NCBI GenBank assembly: GCA_934090735.1
Contig: CAKOJR010000002.1
Coordinates: 1 to 64,000 of the forward strand
Length of the DNA: 64,000 nucleotides
Source of the DNA: an uncultured Bacilli bacterium
GTDB taxonomy: Bacteria > Bacillota_I > Bacilli_A > RF39 > UBA660
Direction: 5' to 3'
Shown here: piece by piece, positions 25,152 through 33,998 of the stretch
Layout: every line of letters begins with the position of its first letter
Position numbering within the stretch: position 1 is the stretch's first letter
Program-made: the position numbers and the translations under genes
Notes under the pieces: model-generated
What the model was told of the DNA's origin: nothing
What the model saw: only the letters and a program-made list of their open reading frames with translations
The model's database searches: none

Positions 25152-27335
25152 TTAATTAACAACGTATGGATCTTCTGACGTGCCAGTTCCACCAGAAATT
25201 TTAATAATTGAAACTAAACTTATAGCTGGACGAAGAGCCGAACTGGCATATCCAACAGTACCACCCGTGTAGAACAAATCACCGGCACTTATACCCCAAA
25301 CAGAAGCTTGCGTATCATCTCCAAGTTTAATAGGTGTTAAAGTCCACCAATAAGTAGAACTATAACAATTGCCAGCATTTTCTTGTAAATAAGCAACACA
25401 ATTATTATAAAAAGCAATAGATCCGGAAAATGCTGCTTCATCTGCGGTTAATAGTCCTATTTTATAGGTTAAATTACCATTATCGTTTGTAGTATCATCA
25501 ACAGTAAACTTAGATAACTTACCACCATTATTATCGCTTGGGCATTTTAATGTCGGCTGTTTAGTAGAATTCAATCTATTATACGCAGCGTAATCTGTTA
25601 CATTTGTTCCATAACCAAGTCCTCCACTTACTGTACTCTTATCATTACACCATATTGTATCTGCTAGTTTACTTTCATATGATGCTAAATTATTTGTATA
25701 CCATGTTTCTAAATTAGTTAAAATTGTGCTTTTATTTATATTTGCATGTGTATTTGCGTAATCACTAGAACCGGCTTTTCCATACATAAAACCGATATAG
25801 GCATTATCATTATCGTTTGAATTAAATGTTGTATTAAAAGTACTTCCGGAATACCTTGCGAATGCTGCTGAAAAACTGTTATTTGATGATGCGCATGGAT
25901 TTATAACTTTATTAATATTATCGTTATGAAGAATAAGCTTTATTGAACCATCTCCAGTTATTCTTACTATTCGCCAGCATTTATTCGCGAACTGGACATA
26001 ATTATTTTTTACAGTGCCTCTATAATAATAAGATGTGCCGTAATCATCTTCTGTACTTGCTAAGAGTGCCTCTGTTGTATTTTTATTTGAAGTTATTGCT
26101 TTGTAAACAAAACTACTTGACGTTGCACTTACTATATAAGCTACCATTTCTAAATCAGTTGTATCCTTCATAGTTCCTGCCGTGTTTGAACCAGCCTGGA
26201 AAACACTAAGAGACCCATATTTTAATGGTAAAAATTTGCCAACTAAGTCCGAATAAGAATTTATGTATGTATCATTCGTTACAGTGGCACCAGTTAAATT
26301 AAACTTTGTACCATTCGCTTCATATCCCGTTCCATAAGTAAAATAATATGCTTGATATGTAGAAGATACACTTTTAGTTTCGGTATATGTTATATCATCT
26401 TTTGTATATGCGCTAACTTCTTTTCCTGGCGTTGTAATTGGAGATTTTAATTCGTTGTTTTCTCTTAATGCTGCAAGTAATGTTCCGCTTTCTGCATCAT
26501 ACCACCCATCCGGTGCCGGTGCAAATGGTTCGAATGTAGCATTACATCTTACATTACCATCTGTTATAGATGAAGTTAAAACCCATTTTGAACCATTCCA
26601 TTTTATACTTTCGTTGGCATCTATCTTCTTACCATTTTTAGTGCATTCCACAGATGCTGTGTATTTATTTGTCGTTGGAAAGCTTGTGCTTGCTTCTCCA
26701 TCAATGAATGCGACTACATACAAGTCATCGGGTGGCCTTGTTTTAACAGTGCCTACCACTGATATTTTTACCTCGTAATCTTTATTCTCTACTTCTTCAC
26801 TGGTCCAAATATCTTTATTGTTACCATCTAACCACATTCTAAAGTTAAATGTACGAGATTCATCTTTTGTGATGCCATCGCCTTTTTTAAGGATATAGTT
26901 TTCTGTTATATTATATTTAGATAAGCTTTGAGGTGTTGATATAGACTCTAGGGTATTTATTATTGTTCCATTTAAGTCATTATCTCCAAGTAAAGATACT
27001 TTTACATATTTTGAGTCTACTTTATTAGTTGTACTTATTACTGATGCGATAACATAATACTCGATGTAGTTATCACAGTTATTCTTAATTGTGAATGTGT
27101 ATGGTGTTTGTTCTAAGGCTTCACCATCACTTATTGGATAGGTATTAAGTAAATTTATTTCATTTTGGCCATTATATTCTAGATCCATACATGATGCTGC
27201 TAAGGTATTTGCATCATTTTGACTTGTATAATTTGTAAATATAGCGTAACTATCGCCGTTTGTCAGAAGAACAACTGCCAGCATCACACATAAAATTAAC
27301 ATTCTCTTTTTATATCTACGGATATTCTGGTTCAT
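25152..27335 (-). CDS. Large secreted protein, TasA/camelysin-like N-terminus and lectin-like C-terminus
   Basis: 727 residues. The N-terminus is a basic start and membrane stretch ending in DSYAIFTNYTSQNDANTLA, like the signal region of TasA/CalY-type fibre proteins. A beta-rich region (about 45-200) contains TFTIKNNCDNYIEYYV. The C-terminal half resembles DUF6273/formylglycine-enzyme-like folds: CWRIVRITGDGSIKL, IGLLTADEAAFSG, YWWTLTP and RPAISL, with many Cys and Trp. It ends GTGTSEDPYVVN, with no sorting signal. A decayed paralogue lies at 45449-46530. Role is unknown; a matrix or surface protein is plausible. It has its own promoter and terminator. Confidence 0.75.
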   Translation of the reverse strand: MNQNIRRYKKRMLILCVMLAVVLLTNGDSYAIFTNYTSQNDANTLAASCMDLEYNGQNEINLLNTYPISDGEALEQTPYTFTIKNNCDNYIEYYVIASVISTTNKVDSKYVKVSLLGDNDLNGTIINTLESISTPQSLSKYNITENYILKKGDGITKDESRTFNFRMWLDGNNKDIWTSEEVENKDYEVKISVVGTVKTRPPDDLYVVAFIDGEASTSFPTTNKYTASVECTKNGKKIDANESIKWNGSKWVLTSSITDGNVRCNATFEPFAPAPDGWYDAESGTLLAALRENNELKSPITTPGKEVSAYTKDDITYTETKSVSSTYQAYYFTYGTGYEANGTKFNLTGATVTNDTYINSYSDLVGKFLPLKYGSLSVFQAGSNTAGTMKDTTDLEMVAYIVSATSSSFVYKAITSNKNTTEALLASTEDDYGTSYYYRGTVKNNYVQFANKCWRIVRITGDGSIKLILHNDNINKVINPCASSNNSFSAAFARYSGSTFNTTFNSNDNDNAYIGFMYGKAGSSDYANTHANINKSTILTNLETWYTNNLASYESKLADTIWCNDKSTVSGGLGYGTNVTDYAAYNRLNSTKQPTLKCPSDNNGGKLSKFTVDDTTNDNGNLTYKIGLLTADEAAFSGSIAFYNNCVAYLQENAGNCYSSTYWWTLTPIKLGDDTQASVWGISAGDLFYTGGTVGYASSALRPAISLVSIIKISGGTGTSEDPYVVN

Positions 27336-27360
27336 ATTATACCTCTACTATTCTATGGAT

Positions 27361-27388
27361 ATTATATAACAACCCCGTGTCCAGTTAA
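27361..27388 (-). promoter_or_regulatory. Probable promoter of the 25152 gene
   Basis: Minus-strand TTAACT (27383-27388), 16-base spacer, TATAAT (27361-27366), about 25 bases before the start codon. Confidence 0.5.
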
Positions 27389-27431
27389 TTTTTGCATTTT
27401 TTTGCTCTATTAACGTTTTTTTGGATTTTGC

Positions 27432-27456
27432 CAAGAAAAAAAGCCTTTTGGGCTTT
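27432..27456 (-). terminator. Terminator of the 27455 gene
   Basis: Minus-strand hairpin with 6-bp arms (27451-27456 and 27440-27445) followed by U residues from 27435-27441. It begins within the stop codon. Confidence 0.75.
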
Positions 27457-28165
27457 ACTTATGTCTTATGTTATTTAGTCTATTTCTTAAATCGTCTAGT
27501 GATTGAGTTTGCTCGATTTTAGGTTCTTCTAGATTTGGCTCTTCGGCAAGAAGTTCTGATATTGGTGCATCTGTTATAACTTCTGGTTCTGCATCACTAT
27601 TTATTAGTTTACTTATATCATCTTCACTAGATTCATTTATTTTTGGTAGTTCTATTTCTGGAAGTTCTTCTGTAACTGAAACTACTGGTTCTTCTTTGAT
27701 TGTTTCAACTGCTGGTTCGATAACTGGTTCAATTACAGGCTCTACAATATTTTCTGCTTGAACTTCAACTTGTTCAGTTTTAATTTCTGGAGTTTCTTCT
27801 ACTGCTGGAGTTATTTCTGATTTATATGCAGGCTCTTCTTTTACTGATTCGATAGCAGGAGGCTCAGTTATTACCGGTTCTACTACACTTTCTTCTTTTT
27901 GAATTTCAACTGGTTCTGGTTTAACTTCAGCTTGTGAAGGCTCAACTACTGGTGTTACCTCTGTTTTGGGAGTACCAGTTTCAACTAGAACTTCATCACT
28001 CTTATTAATTTTCTTTTGAGTTCTCTTAATTCTAATGCTAGTTATAATAATTAATAAGATTAAGAATGCTGCTATAGTTCCTAGAACTATATAGAAGTAT
28101 AACATCGATTCCTCATTTGTGTATAGTTTATCAAATACACCATTTAATTTGTCTAAAAATTTCAT
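27455..28165 (-). CDS. Membrane-anchored protein with long acidic Pro/Glu/Val tail
   Basis: 236 residues. One membrane helix (about 22-44) is followed by basic residues, placing the tail in the cytoplasm. The tail (about 60-215) is a low-complexity series of PxxEPV-type repeats (for example VEPVIEPVIEPAVE), and the C-terminus is a short basic helix (LDDLRNRLNNIRHK). Such tails act as spacers, often in divisome or wall proteins; no specific family is recognised. It follows rseP but has its own consensus promoter and a terminator. Confidence 0.65.
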   Translation of the reverse strand: MKFLDKLNGVFDKLYTNEESMLYFYIVLGTIAAFLILLIIITSIRIKRTQKKINKSDEVLVETGTPKTEVTPVVEPSQAEVKPEPVEIQKEESVVEPVITEPPAIESVKEEPAYKSEITPAVEETPEIKTEQVEVQAENIVEPVIEPVIEPAVETIKEEPVVSVTEELPEIELPKINESSEDDISKLINSDAEPEVITDAPISELLAEEPNLEEPKIEQTQSLDDLRNRLNNIRHK

Positions 28166-28194
28166 TTTATATCACCTTTTTATTCTATAAATAT

Positions 28195-28223
28195 AATATA
28201 ACAAAACTCTTTAAAAAATGCAA
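28195..28223 (-). promoter_or_regulatory. Promoter of the 27455 gene
   Basis: Minus-strand TTGCAT (28218-28223), 17-base spacer, TATATT (28195-28200), between rseP and the 27455 gene. Confidence 0.75.
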
Positions 28224-28226
28224 ATC

Positions 28227-29285
28227 TTATTTGAAAAGTCTTAAAATATCCTGGAATGTTATGTAAAGCATTAAGAGCATTAGTAGAGCAAAACCAATCA
28301 TATGAATGTATCCTTCAACTTTTTGGTCTATTTTCTTTCCTCTTATCCACTCAATTAAGATGAAGAATACTCTACCACCGTCAAATGCTGGGAATGGTAA
28401 AGCATTAATTACTGCTAGGTTAATGCTTAAGTAGGCAGTTAAATATAGAACGTTTACTAATCCTACTTTCATAGTTTCACCTACTATAGAGTACATTCCG
28501 ACTGGGCCTGCTAGATTATTTAATGATAATTTACCTGTAAATAGTGAGCCTAACGTTAGCCACATGCTTGATACAATTGATCCAAGTTTAACAAATGTGT
28601 ATTTAATTGCACTAAAGAAGCCTTTGTGAACTTCAGAACTTGCTCCGATACCGAAGACTTTTGTTTCTGTTCCGTCTTCAGCTTTTACGGTTTTTGGTAT
28701 TATTTTATATTCTTTAATATCACCATTTTGTTTTTTTACAGTGAATGTGTATGTATCTTCTTTATGTTTTAAGTTTAGGACAATTGTAAGTTTATCCCAA
28801 GTGTTTACATGGTAACCATTTACTTTTGTTACTATGTCACCTACTTCGATACCGGCTTCACTTACTGGGTATCCTTCTGGAGCATTACCAACGATGGATT
28901 TTTGCTCAGTGCTACCCCAAATTAGTCCTTGAAAAAATAGAATAATAAGGGCAAGAATAATGTTGTTTGTAACACCAGCGATAAGAATAAGAAATCTTTC
29001 CCATTTGCTTCGATTGCACATGTACTGATTCTTTTTAAGTTTTAATTCGCCAGCGTCTTCTTCATTTTCACCAGCCATTGCACAGAAGCCACCGATTGGC
29101 AGTAGTCTTATTGAGTAGACTGTTGGATCTTTTTTATTTTTTCTTTTGAATGAGAAAATTCTTGGCCCCATTCCAATTGCAAATTCGTGAACGTATACAC
29201 CAATCATTTTAGCTGCAATGAAGTGACCTAGTTCATGAACAAATACAAGTACTCCTAGAATTAAAATTAATACAATTATTGTCAT
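28227..29285 (-). CDS. rseP: Site-2 intramembrane metalloprotease RseP/RasP
   Basis: 352 residues, usual for the family. Zinc motif HELGH (His17, Glu18, His21) in the first helix; GMGPRIFSF and LLPIGGF follow, then a PDZ domain (about 120-215) and the third zinc ligand in NALPFPAFDGGR near the C-terminus. Family knowledge: it cuts anti-sigma factors and leftover signal peptides within the membrane. Part of dnaE-uppS-cdsA-rseP on the minus strand, 6 bases after cdsA; the dxr gene that often sits between cdsA and rseP is missing. Confidence 0.95.
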   Translation of the reverse strand: MTIIVLILILGVLVFVHELGHFIAAKMIGVYVHEFAIGMGPRIFSFKRKNKKDPTVYSIRLLPIGGFCAMAGENEEDAGELKLKKNQYMCNRSKWERFLILIAGVTNNIILALIILFFQGLIWGSTEQKSIVGNAPEGYPVSEAGIEVGDIVTKVNGYHVNTWDKLTIVLNLKHKEDTYTFTVKKQNGDIKEYKIIPKTVKAEDGTETKVFGIGASSEVHKGFFSAIKYTFVKLGSIVSSMWLTLGSLFTGKLSLNNLAGPVGMYSIVGETMKVGLVNVLYLTAYLSINLAVINALPFPAFDGGRVFFILIEWIRGKKIDQKVEGYIHMIGFALLMLLMLYITFQDILRLFK

Positions 29286-29291
29286 TTCTAC

Positions 29292-30077
29292 CTATAACCT
29301 TTCTATAAATATCATAAATATAATTGCAACAAATATTAAACTGTCTAGTCTATCTAATACTCCGCCATGGCCTGGGATAAGATTACTAAAATCTTTAATA
29401 TTATGTTTTCTTTTAATTGCACTGAAGAATAAGTCGCCTATTTGACCTACAACTGTCATAAAAAAGATGATTAAGATTACTGGCAGTAGTTTGGCTTGCA
29501 TGTTTATAAAGTTAAAATAATACATGCTCATCATAAATGTTCCCATTAGTGAACCTACTGTGTAACCTTCCCAAGTTTTGTTAGGGCTTAACTTTGTTAC
29601 TTTATGTTTACCAATAAGTTTTCCACCAACGTATGCAAATGTATCTGTTATGATTGGGGTTAGTACCATTAGCATAAAGTATTTTAAGCTGTATGCTCTA
29701 ATTAGGATAAAGTAGTTAAGTCCTAGCCCTATTAGTAGTATGAAACCTAACATTTTAAAGGCATCTTCTGTTGAATATTTATCTTTTACTTGATAAAAGA
29801 TAATAGGGGTTAGTACTAAAAGCATTACTATGCCAATAATTTTATAGTTTAAACCTAAGAAAATATTGTTAGCATCAAAGTTACTATATACTAGTGTTAA
29901 AAGGGCGATAAATCCAGTTATTTTTACTGGAAGTGGATAATCGTATAGATCACTCATTTCTTTAAAGGCCATAACACTTACTAAACCTACAAAGATAGCA
30001 AATGGTATTTTACCAATTATTACTAGGGGTAAGATGATTGCTATCATAATAGCTGCACTAATTACTCTTTTTTTCAT
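29292..30077 (-). CDS. cdsA: Phosphatidate cytidylyltransferase
   Basis: 261 residues from the ATG at 30077. The frame extends to a TTG at 30092, but GGAGGAA, the ribosome site, lies between. The enzyme makes CDP-diacylglycerol for phospholipid synthesis. About eight membrane helices; the signature is SPNKTWEGYTVGSL followed by PGHGGVLDRLDSL. One base separates it from the uppS stop, so the pair is translationally coupled. Confidence 0.94.
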   Translation of the reverse strand: MKKRVISAAIMIAIILPLVIIGKIPFAIFVGLVSVMAFKEMSDLYDYPLPVKITGFIALLTLVYSNFDANNIFLGLNYKIIGIVMLLVLTPIIFYQVKDKYSTEDAFKMLGFILLIGLGLNYFILIRAYSLKYFMLMVLTPIITDTFAYVGGKLIGKHKVTKLSPNKTWEGYTVGSLMGTFMMSMYYFNFINMQAKLLPVILIIFFMTVVGQIGDLFFSAIKRKHNIKDFSNLIPGHGGVLDRLDSLIFVAIIFMIFIERL

Positions 30078-30078
30078 A

Positions 30079-30762
30079 TTAATTTCCTCCAAATCTTCTA
30101 TTTCTATTATTGTATATTTCTAGAGCTTTATCAAATTCTTTTTCGTCAAAGTCAGGAAAATATACTTTGGGAAAGTAAAATTCTGCATAACTTATTTGCC
30201 ATAGCATGAAGTTTGATATTCTCTCTTCCCCACTTGTTCTTATAACGTAATCTAAATCTGGTAAGTCATTGTATAAGTATTTACCAAATGTTTCCTCTGT
30301 TACGGTTATGTTTGCTTCTTTTATTTTGTTTACTGCATCAACTATTTCTCTTCTTCCACCATAGTTAAGGCATACGTTTAGAACGCCACCTGTATTATCT
30401 TTTGTTAGGTCTACAACGTTATCAATACATTTTAGAACTTCTTTACTTAGATTATCTCTTAAGCCAGATACTACTATTTTAATGTTATAGTCGTGCAGTT
30501 CGTTTACTCTTTCATTAAAAAACTTTATTATTAGTCCCATTAAGTAACTAACTTCTTCAGCACTTCGGTTAAAGTTTTCGGTTGAAAAAGCATAGATACT
30601 TAAATATTTTACGCCTTTATCAAAGATATATTTAGCTAGGCTGATTATTCTGTTTGCTCCGGCTAAGTGTCCTTCGATAGTTTTTTTATTTTTTTCTTTA
30701 GCCCATCTTCGGTTACCATCCATAATGATGCCGATATGATTAGGTACTATTATATTATTCAT
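30079..30762 (-). CDS. uppS: Isoprenyl transferase (undecaprenyl diphosphate synthase)
   Basis: 227 residues. Cis-prenyltransferase motifs are all visible: HIGIIMDGNRRWAK, YLSIYAFSTENFNR, LNYGGRREIVDA, and RTSGEERISNFMLWQISYAE with the C-terminal FPDFDEKEF. It makes the C55 lipid carrier for wall polymers. Slightly shorter than the usual 240-250 residues. First of the uppS-cdsA-rseP set; 66 bases after dnaE with no terminator seen, so partial read-through from dnaE is likely. AGGGTGG precedes the ATG. Confidence 0.95.
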   Translation of the reverse strand: MNNIIVPNHIGIIMDGNRRWAKEKNKKTIEGHLAGANRIISLAKYIFDKGVKYLSIYAFSTENFNRSAEEVSYLMGLIIKFFNERVNELHDYNIKIVVSGLRDNLSKEVLKCIDNVVDLTKDNTGGVLNVCLNYGGRREIVDAVNKIKEANITVTEETFGKYLYNDLPDLDYVIRTSGEERISNFMLWQISYAEFYFPKVYFPDFDEKEFDKALEIYNNRNRRFGGN

Positions 30763-30828
30763 AAATCCACCCTAATATCAATTTTACTAAAATACTTGTT
30801 AAAAGTCTATAGTTTATCTTTTTCTATG

Positions 30829-33663
30829 TTATATTTTTATAATTTCTATTTTGTTAATTATTATTTGGTATCTATCTAGTCTTTTTTTGACATGACCATT
30901 TATTTTTAGAAGGTCTCCTTCTTTTATTTGATTAATATATATTATTCTATTTGGAAAGATAGTTGCAGATGCAGTTCCGGTTTCATCAGTAAGGTCTAAA
31001 AATGCCATAGTATCGCCTTTTTTGGTTTTGATTGTTTTAACTTTTTCTAGAAGACCATAGGCTTCAATATTTTTATCAAAATATTCTTTGATGCAGTTGA
31101 ATTTTACGCCATTATATTTACTTGCTGGGTGATTACTAACGTAGAAACCAAATAATTCAATTTCTTTTTGCATTAGAGTGCTTAGCGCTAGTTCTTCTTC
31201 TTTGATTAATTCAGGTTTAGATACTAGAGCATCACCTACTCCACTAACAAGTTCAGCATATATTAGAACGTTTTTAAGACTTGTTAAAAGGGTATTTCTA
31301 GTTTCTCCCATTTCATCAAATGTGCCTGCATAGATTAAGTTTTCAATTGTTTTATTATTTATCCCTTTGTTATAGATTCTTGATACAAAATCGGTAAAAT
31401 CAGTAAATGCGCCTTTTTTTCGTTCTTCAGTTATTTCTTTGATAGCAACGGGGCCAATGTTTTTAATAATTGTTAGAGGCATTCTGATGCCACTTTCTTC
31501 AAAGGTGTATACGTCAGTGCTTTTATTTATTTCAGGTTTTAATATTTTTAATCCTAGAGTTTTGGCTTCATCAATGTATTCTTTGGTTTTAGTTGTGTTT
31601 ATATTGATTGTTAGTAAAGATGCATAGAACTCTTTTGGATAGTTTATTTTTAAGTACATCATTTCGTATGCAAGCATGGCATAAGCTACTGAGTGTGATT
31701 TGTTAAAACCGTAACTAGCAAATTTCATGATAAGATCATATATTTTTTCAGCATTTTCTTTTTTATAACCGTTATTTACAGATTTAGTAATAAATTTTTC
31801 TTTTTCATTTATAATGATATCTTCTTTTTTCTTGGAGATTGCTCTTCTTATAAGGTCAGCTTCTGCATATGTGTATGATGCTAGTTTATTAAATATTTGC
31901 ATTATTTGTTCTTGATAGATGATGATGCCGTAAGTTTCTTTTAGGATGCTTTCTAAATCTTTTTCAATGTAGGTTACTTCTTCTTTGCCATTTCTTCTAT
32001 TTATAAAAGAGTCAATGCTTTGCATAGGTCCTGGTCTATATAAAGCTAGAGCTAGGCTTAGGTCAGTGAATGTGCTTGGTTTTAGTCTTCTTAAGAAACT
32101 TTTCATGCCTTCACTTTCAAACTGAAAGATACCAACTGTTTGAGCATTACTGAAAGCGTTAAATACTTTTTCATCATTTAAACTAATTTTATTAATATTT
32201 ATTTTAGGATTAATGCTTTCTAGAATATTAGATATTGTTGTTAAATCCTTGATTGCTAGGAAGTCCATTTTAAGCAAGCCTAGACTTTCTAAATAGTTCA
32301 TGGTGTAGCCTGTTAAGTAGTTATCACCACTTTTAATTATGGGAATTACTTCGTCAAGAGCTTTACTTGAGATTACGACACCTGCGGCATGCGTACTAAT
32401 ATGTTTTTTTAGTCCTTCGATTTTAGTTGCTTCGTAGTATACTTTTTTGGTGTCTTCGTTATTATTTAATACGTTTATTACTTCTTTAGTTAAATTTTCT
32501 TTTAGAGTTTTTTTGGCATCTATTAATGGTGAAAGCATGCTTATATCGACATTTAGGATTTTAGATACCGAAAGTAACGCTTGTTTAGATGCAAATGTTC
32601 CATAAGTCATTATAGGCATGGCGTTAGATGAACCATATCTTTCTTTGACATATGTAATCATTTCTCCTCTTTTTTCAGCGTCGAAGTCGATGTCAATATC
32701 TGGCATGGTGATTCTTCCTGGATTAAGGAAACGCTCAAAAAGAAGGCCATATTTAATGGGGTCTATTTGGGTTATTCCTAGAGAGTATGTTACTAGGGAG
32801 CCCGCTGCAGATCCTCTTCCTGGACCAACTAAAATATTATGAGTAATTGCATATTTTACATAGTCATAAACAATAAGAAAGTAATCGGTAAAACCCATCT
32901 TTTTAATTACCGATAGTTCATAGATAAGTCTTTGTTTATAGTTATCTGGTACGTTGCCATTTAATCTTTTGGTTAAGCCTTTAACTGATAAGCTTTCTAG
33001 AAATTTATAGCTATCTTTAATATTGATATCATAGTGAGGAATTAGATTTTCTTCTCTTTCTATTTCAATATTAATAAGGTTAGTAAAATGTTTGTTATTT
33101 GCTAATATTAGGTAATCGTTTTTATATAAGTCCAAATTTTCTTTAGAGTCATCATCTATTTCTCTTAAGTAAGATAGATATTTAGTATCTTCTTTTTTTA
33201 TAGTTCTAGCTATATTGAAGATGACTTTATTTTTAATTTCTGGGTGAGCATCCATATTTTGAACTCCTAAGAAAATATTTTGAGTAATTTTTAGTAGTTC
33301 ATTATAAAGATTAAGATTTGTAGTTACTAGGTAAGCATTTATAATGTATTTTTTTAGGATTTCTAAAGTCAGTTTATTATCTAATAAGTATGTATTTAGT
33401 TTAAATAAATCTTTTAGTCCTTGATAGTTTTTAGCATATATATAGATATGGTCTTCAAGTGTTACATCTAAGGCGATTAAGGGTTTAATATTGTTTTTTT
33501 TACATTCTTCGTAAAACTCGATAGATGATGATAAATTATCATCAATAATACCAAGTGTATCTATGTTATTAGCTTTAGCATATGTGATAAGCTCTTTAAT
33601 CTTGATGAGACTTTTTAAAACTTCATAGTCTGTTTTGATACTTATTGCGTCCAACTTTATCAC
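30829..33663 (-). CDS. dnaE: DNA polymerase III alpha subunit, DnaE type
   Basis: 944 residues, short for DnaE (usually 1050-1180). The polymerase core is intact: VGPGRGSAAGSLV, MPDIDIDFD (catalytic aspartates, about residue 320), YQEQIMQ, RRAISKKK and YGFNKSHSVAYA. A helix-hairpin and an OB-fold (MAFLDLTDETGTASATIFP) end the protein. The N-terminal PHP domain has lost its metal-binding His residues: the usual LHVHSEYSLL is IKTDYEVLKSL, and the TDHG-like motif is IIDDNLSS. It therefore has no PHP-type proofreading. PolC is probably encoded elsewhere. Confidence 0.94.
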   Translation of the reverse strand: MIKLDAISIKTDYEVLKSLIKIKELITYAKANNIDTLGIIDDNLSSSIEFYEECKKNNIKPLIALDVTLEDHIYIYAKNYQGLKDLFKLNTYLLDNKLTLEILKKYIINAYLVTTNLNLYNELLKITQNIFLGVQNMDAHPEIKNKVIFNIARTIKKEDTKYLSYLREIDDDSKENLDLYKNDYLILANNKHFTNLINIEIEREENLIPHYDINIKDSYKFLESLSVKGLTKRLNGNVPDNYKQRLIYELSVIKKMGFTDYFLIVYDYVKYAITHNILVGPGRGSAAGSLVTYSLGITQIDPIKYGLLFERFLNPGRITMPDIDIDFDAEKRGEMITYVKERYGSSNAMPIMTYGTFASKQALLSVSKILNVDISMLSPLIDAKKTLKENLTKEVINVLNNNEDTKKVYYEATKIEGLKKHISTHAAGVVISSKALDEVIPIIKSGDNYLTGYTMNYLESLGLLKMDFLAIKDLTTISNILESINPKININKISLNDEKVFNAFSNAQTVGIFQFESEGMKSFLRRLKPSTFTDLSLALALYRPGPMQSIDSFINRRNGKEEVTYIEKDLESILKETYGIIIYQEQIMQIFNKLASYTYAEADLIRRAISKKKEDIIINEKEKFITKSVNNGYKKENAEKIYDLIMKFASYGFNKSHSVAYAMLAYEMMYLKINYPKEFYASLLTININTTKTKEYIDEAKTLGLKILKPEINKSTDVYTFEESGIRMPLTIIKNIGPVAIKEITEERKKGAFTDFTDFVSRIYNKGINNKTIENLIYAGTFDEMGETRNTLLTSLKNVLIYAELVSGVGDALVSKPELIKEEELALSTLMQKEIELFGFYVSNHPASKYNGVKFNCIKEYFDKNIEAYGLLEKVKTIKTKKGDTMAFLDLTDETGTASATIFPNRIIYINQIKEGDLLKINGHVKKRLDRYQIIINKIEIIKI

Positions 33664-33714
33664 CTCTTTCTTTTTGATTATATCATTTTTATTTTAAAGT
33701 TACCATAAAAGAGT

Positions 33715-33743
33715 TTGACAGGTAGCTTATTTTATGATAAAAT
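33715..33743 (+). promoter_or_regulatory. Promoter of rpmB
   Basis: TTGACA (33715-33720), 17-base spacer, TAAAAT (33738-33743). Confidence 0.85.
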
Positions 33744-33774
33744 CTAGAAGAATTCGAATTAAGGAGGAAATATA

Positions 33775-33942
33775 ATGGCAAAGAAAATTTCTAATAAAAA
33801 ACCTTTATCTGGAAACTTAGTATCTCATGCTGAAAATAGAACAAGAACTAAACAAAATCCTAATTTACAAACTTATAAAATTAATGGAGTTAAAGTTAGA
33901 CTTACAGCAAGAGAAGCAAGAACTTTAAAGAAAGCTGCATAA
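33775..33942 (+). CDS. rpmB: Ribosomal protein L28 (bL28)
   Basis: 55 residues, start MAKKISNKKPLSGN. The bL28 signature is clear: GNLVSHAENRTRTKQNPNLQ, then a basic beta-hairpin (INGVKVRLTAREARTLKK). It is a small 50S subunit protein. The form is short and lacks the N-terminal cysteine motif of zinc-binding L28, so it is of the C-minus type. Perfect ribosome site AAGGAGG 6 bases before the ATG, consensus promoter and a strong terminator, as expected of a single highly expressed gene. Confidence 0.92.
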   Translation: MAKKISNKKPLSGNLVSHAENRTRTKQNPNLQTYKINGVKVRLTAREARTLKKAA

Positions 33943-33967
33943 GTATCAGGTGATTGATACTTTTTTT
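33941..33967 (+). terminator. Terminator of rpmB
   Basis: Perfect 8-bp hairpin (33941-33948 and 33955-33962) then seven T residues. Confidence 0.9.
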
Positions 33968-33972
33968 ATGCA

Positions 33973-33998
33973 AGAAAAAACTGAGAAGATTCTCAGTT
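33973..33998 (-). terminator. Terminator of the HerA-like gene
   Basis: Minus-strand 8- to 9-bp hairpin (arms 33990-33998 and 33979-33987) followed by U residues. It overlaps the stop codon at 33997. Confidence 0.85.
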
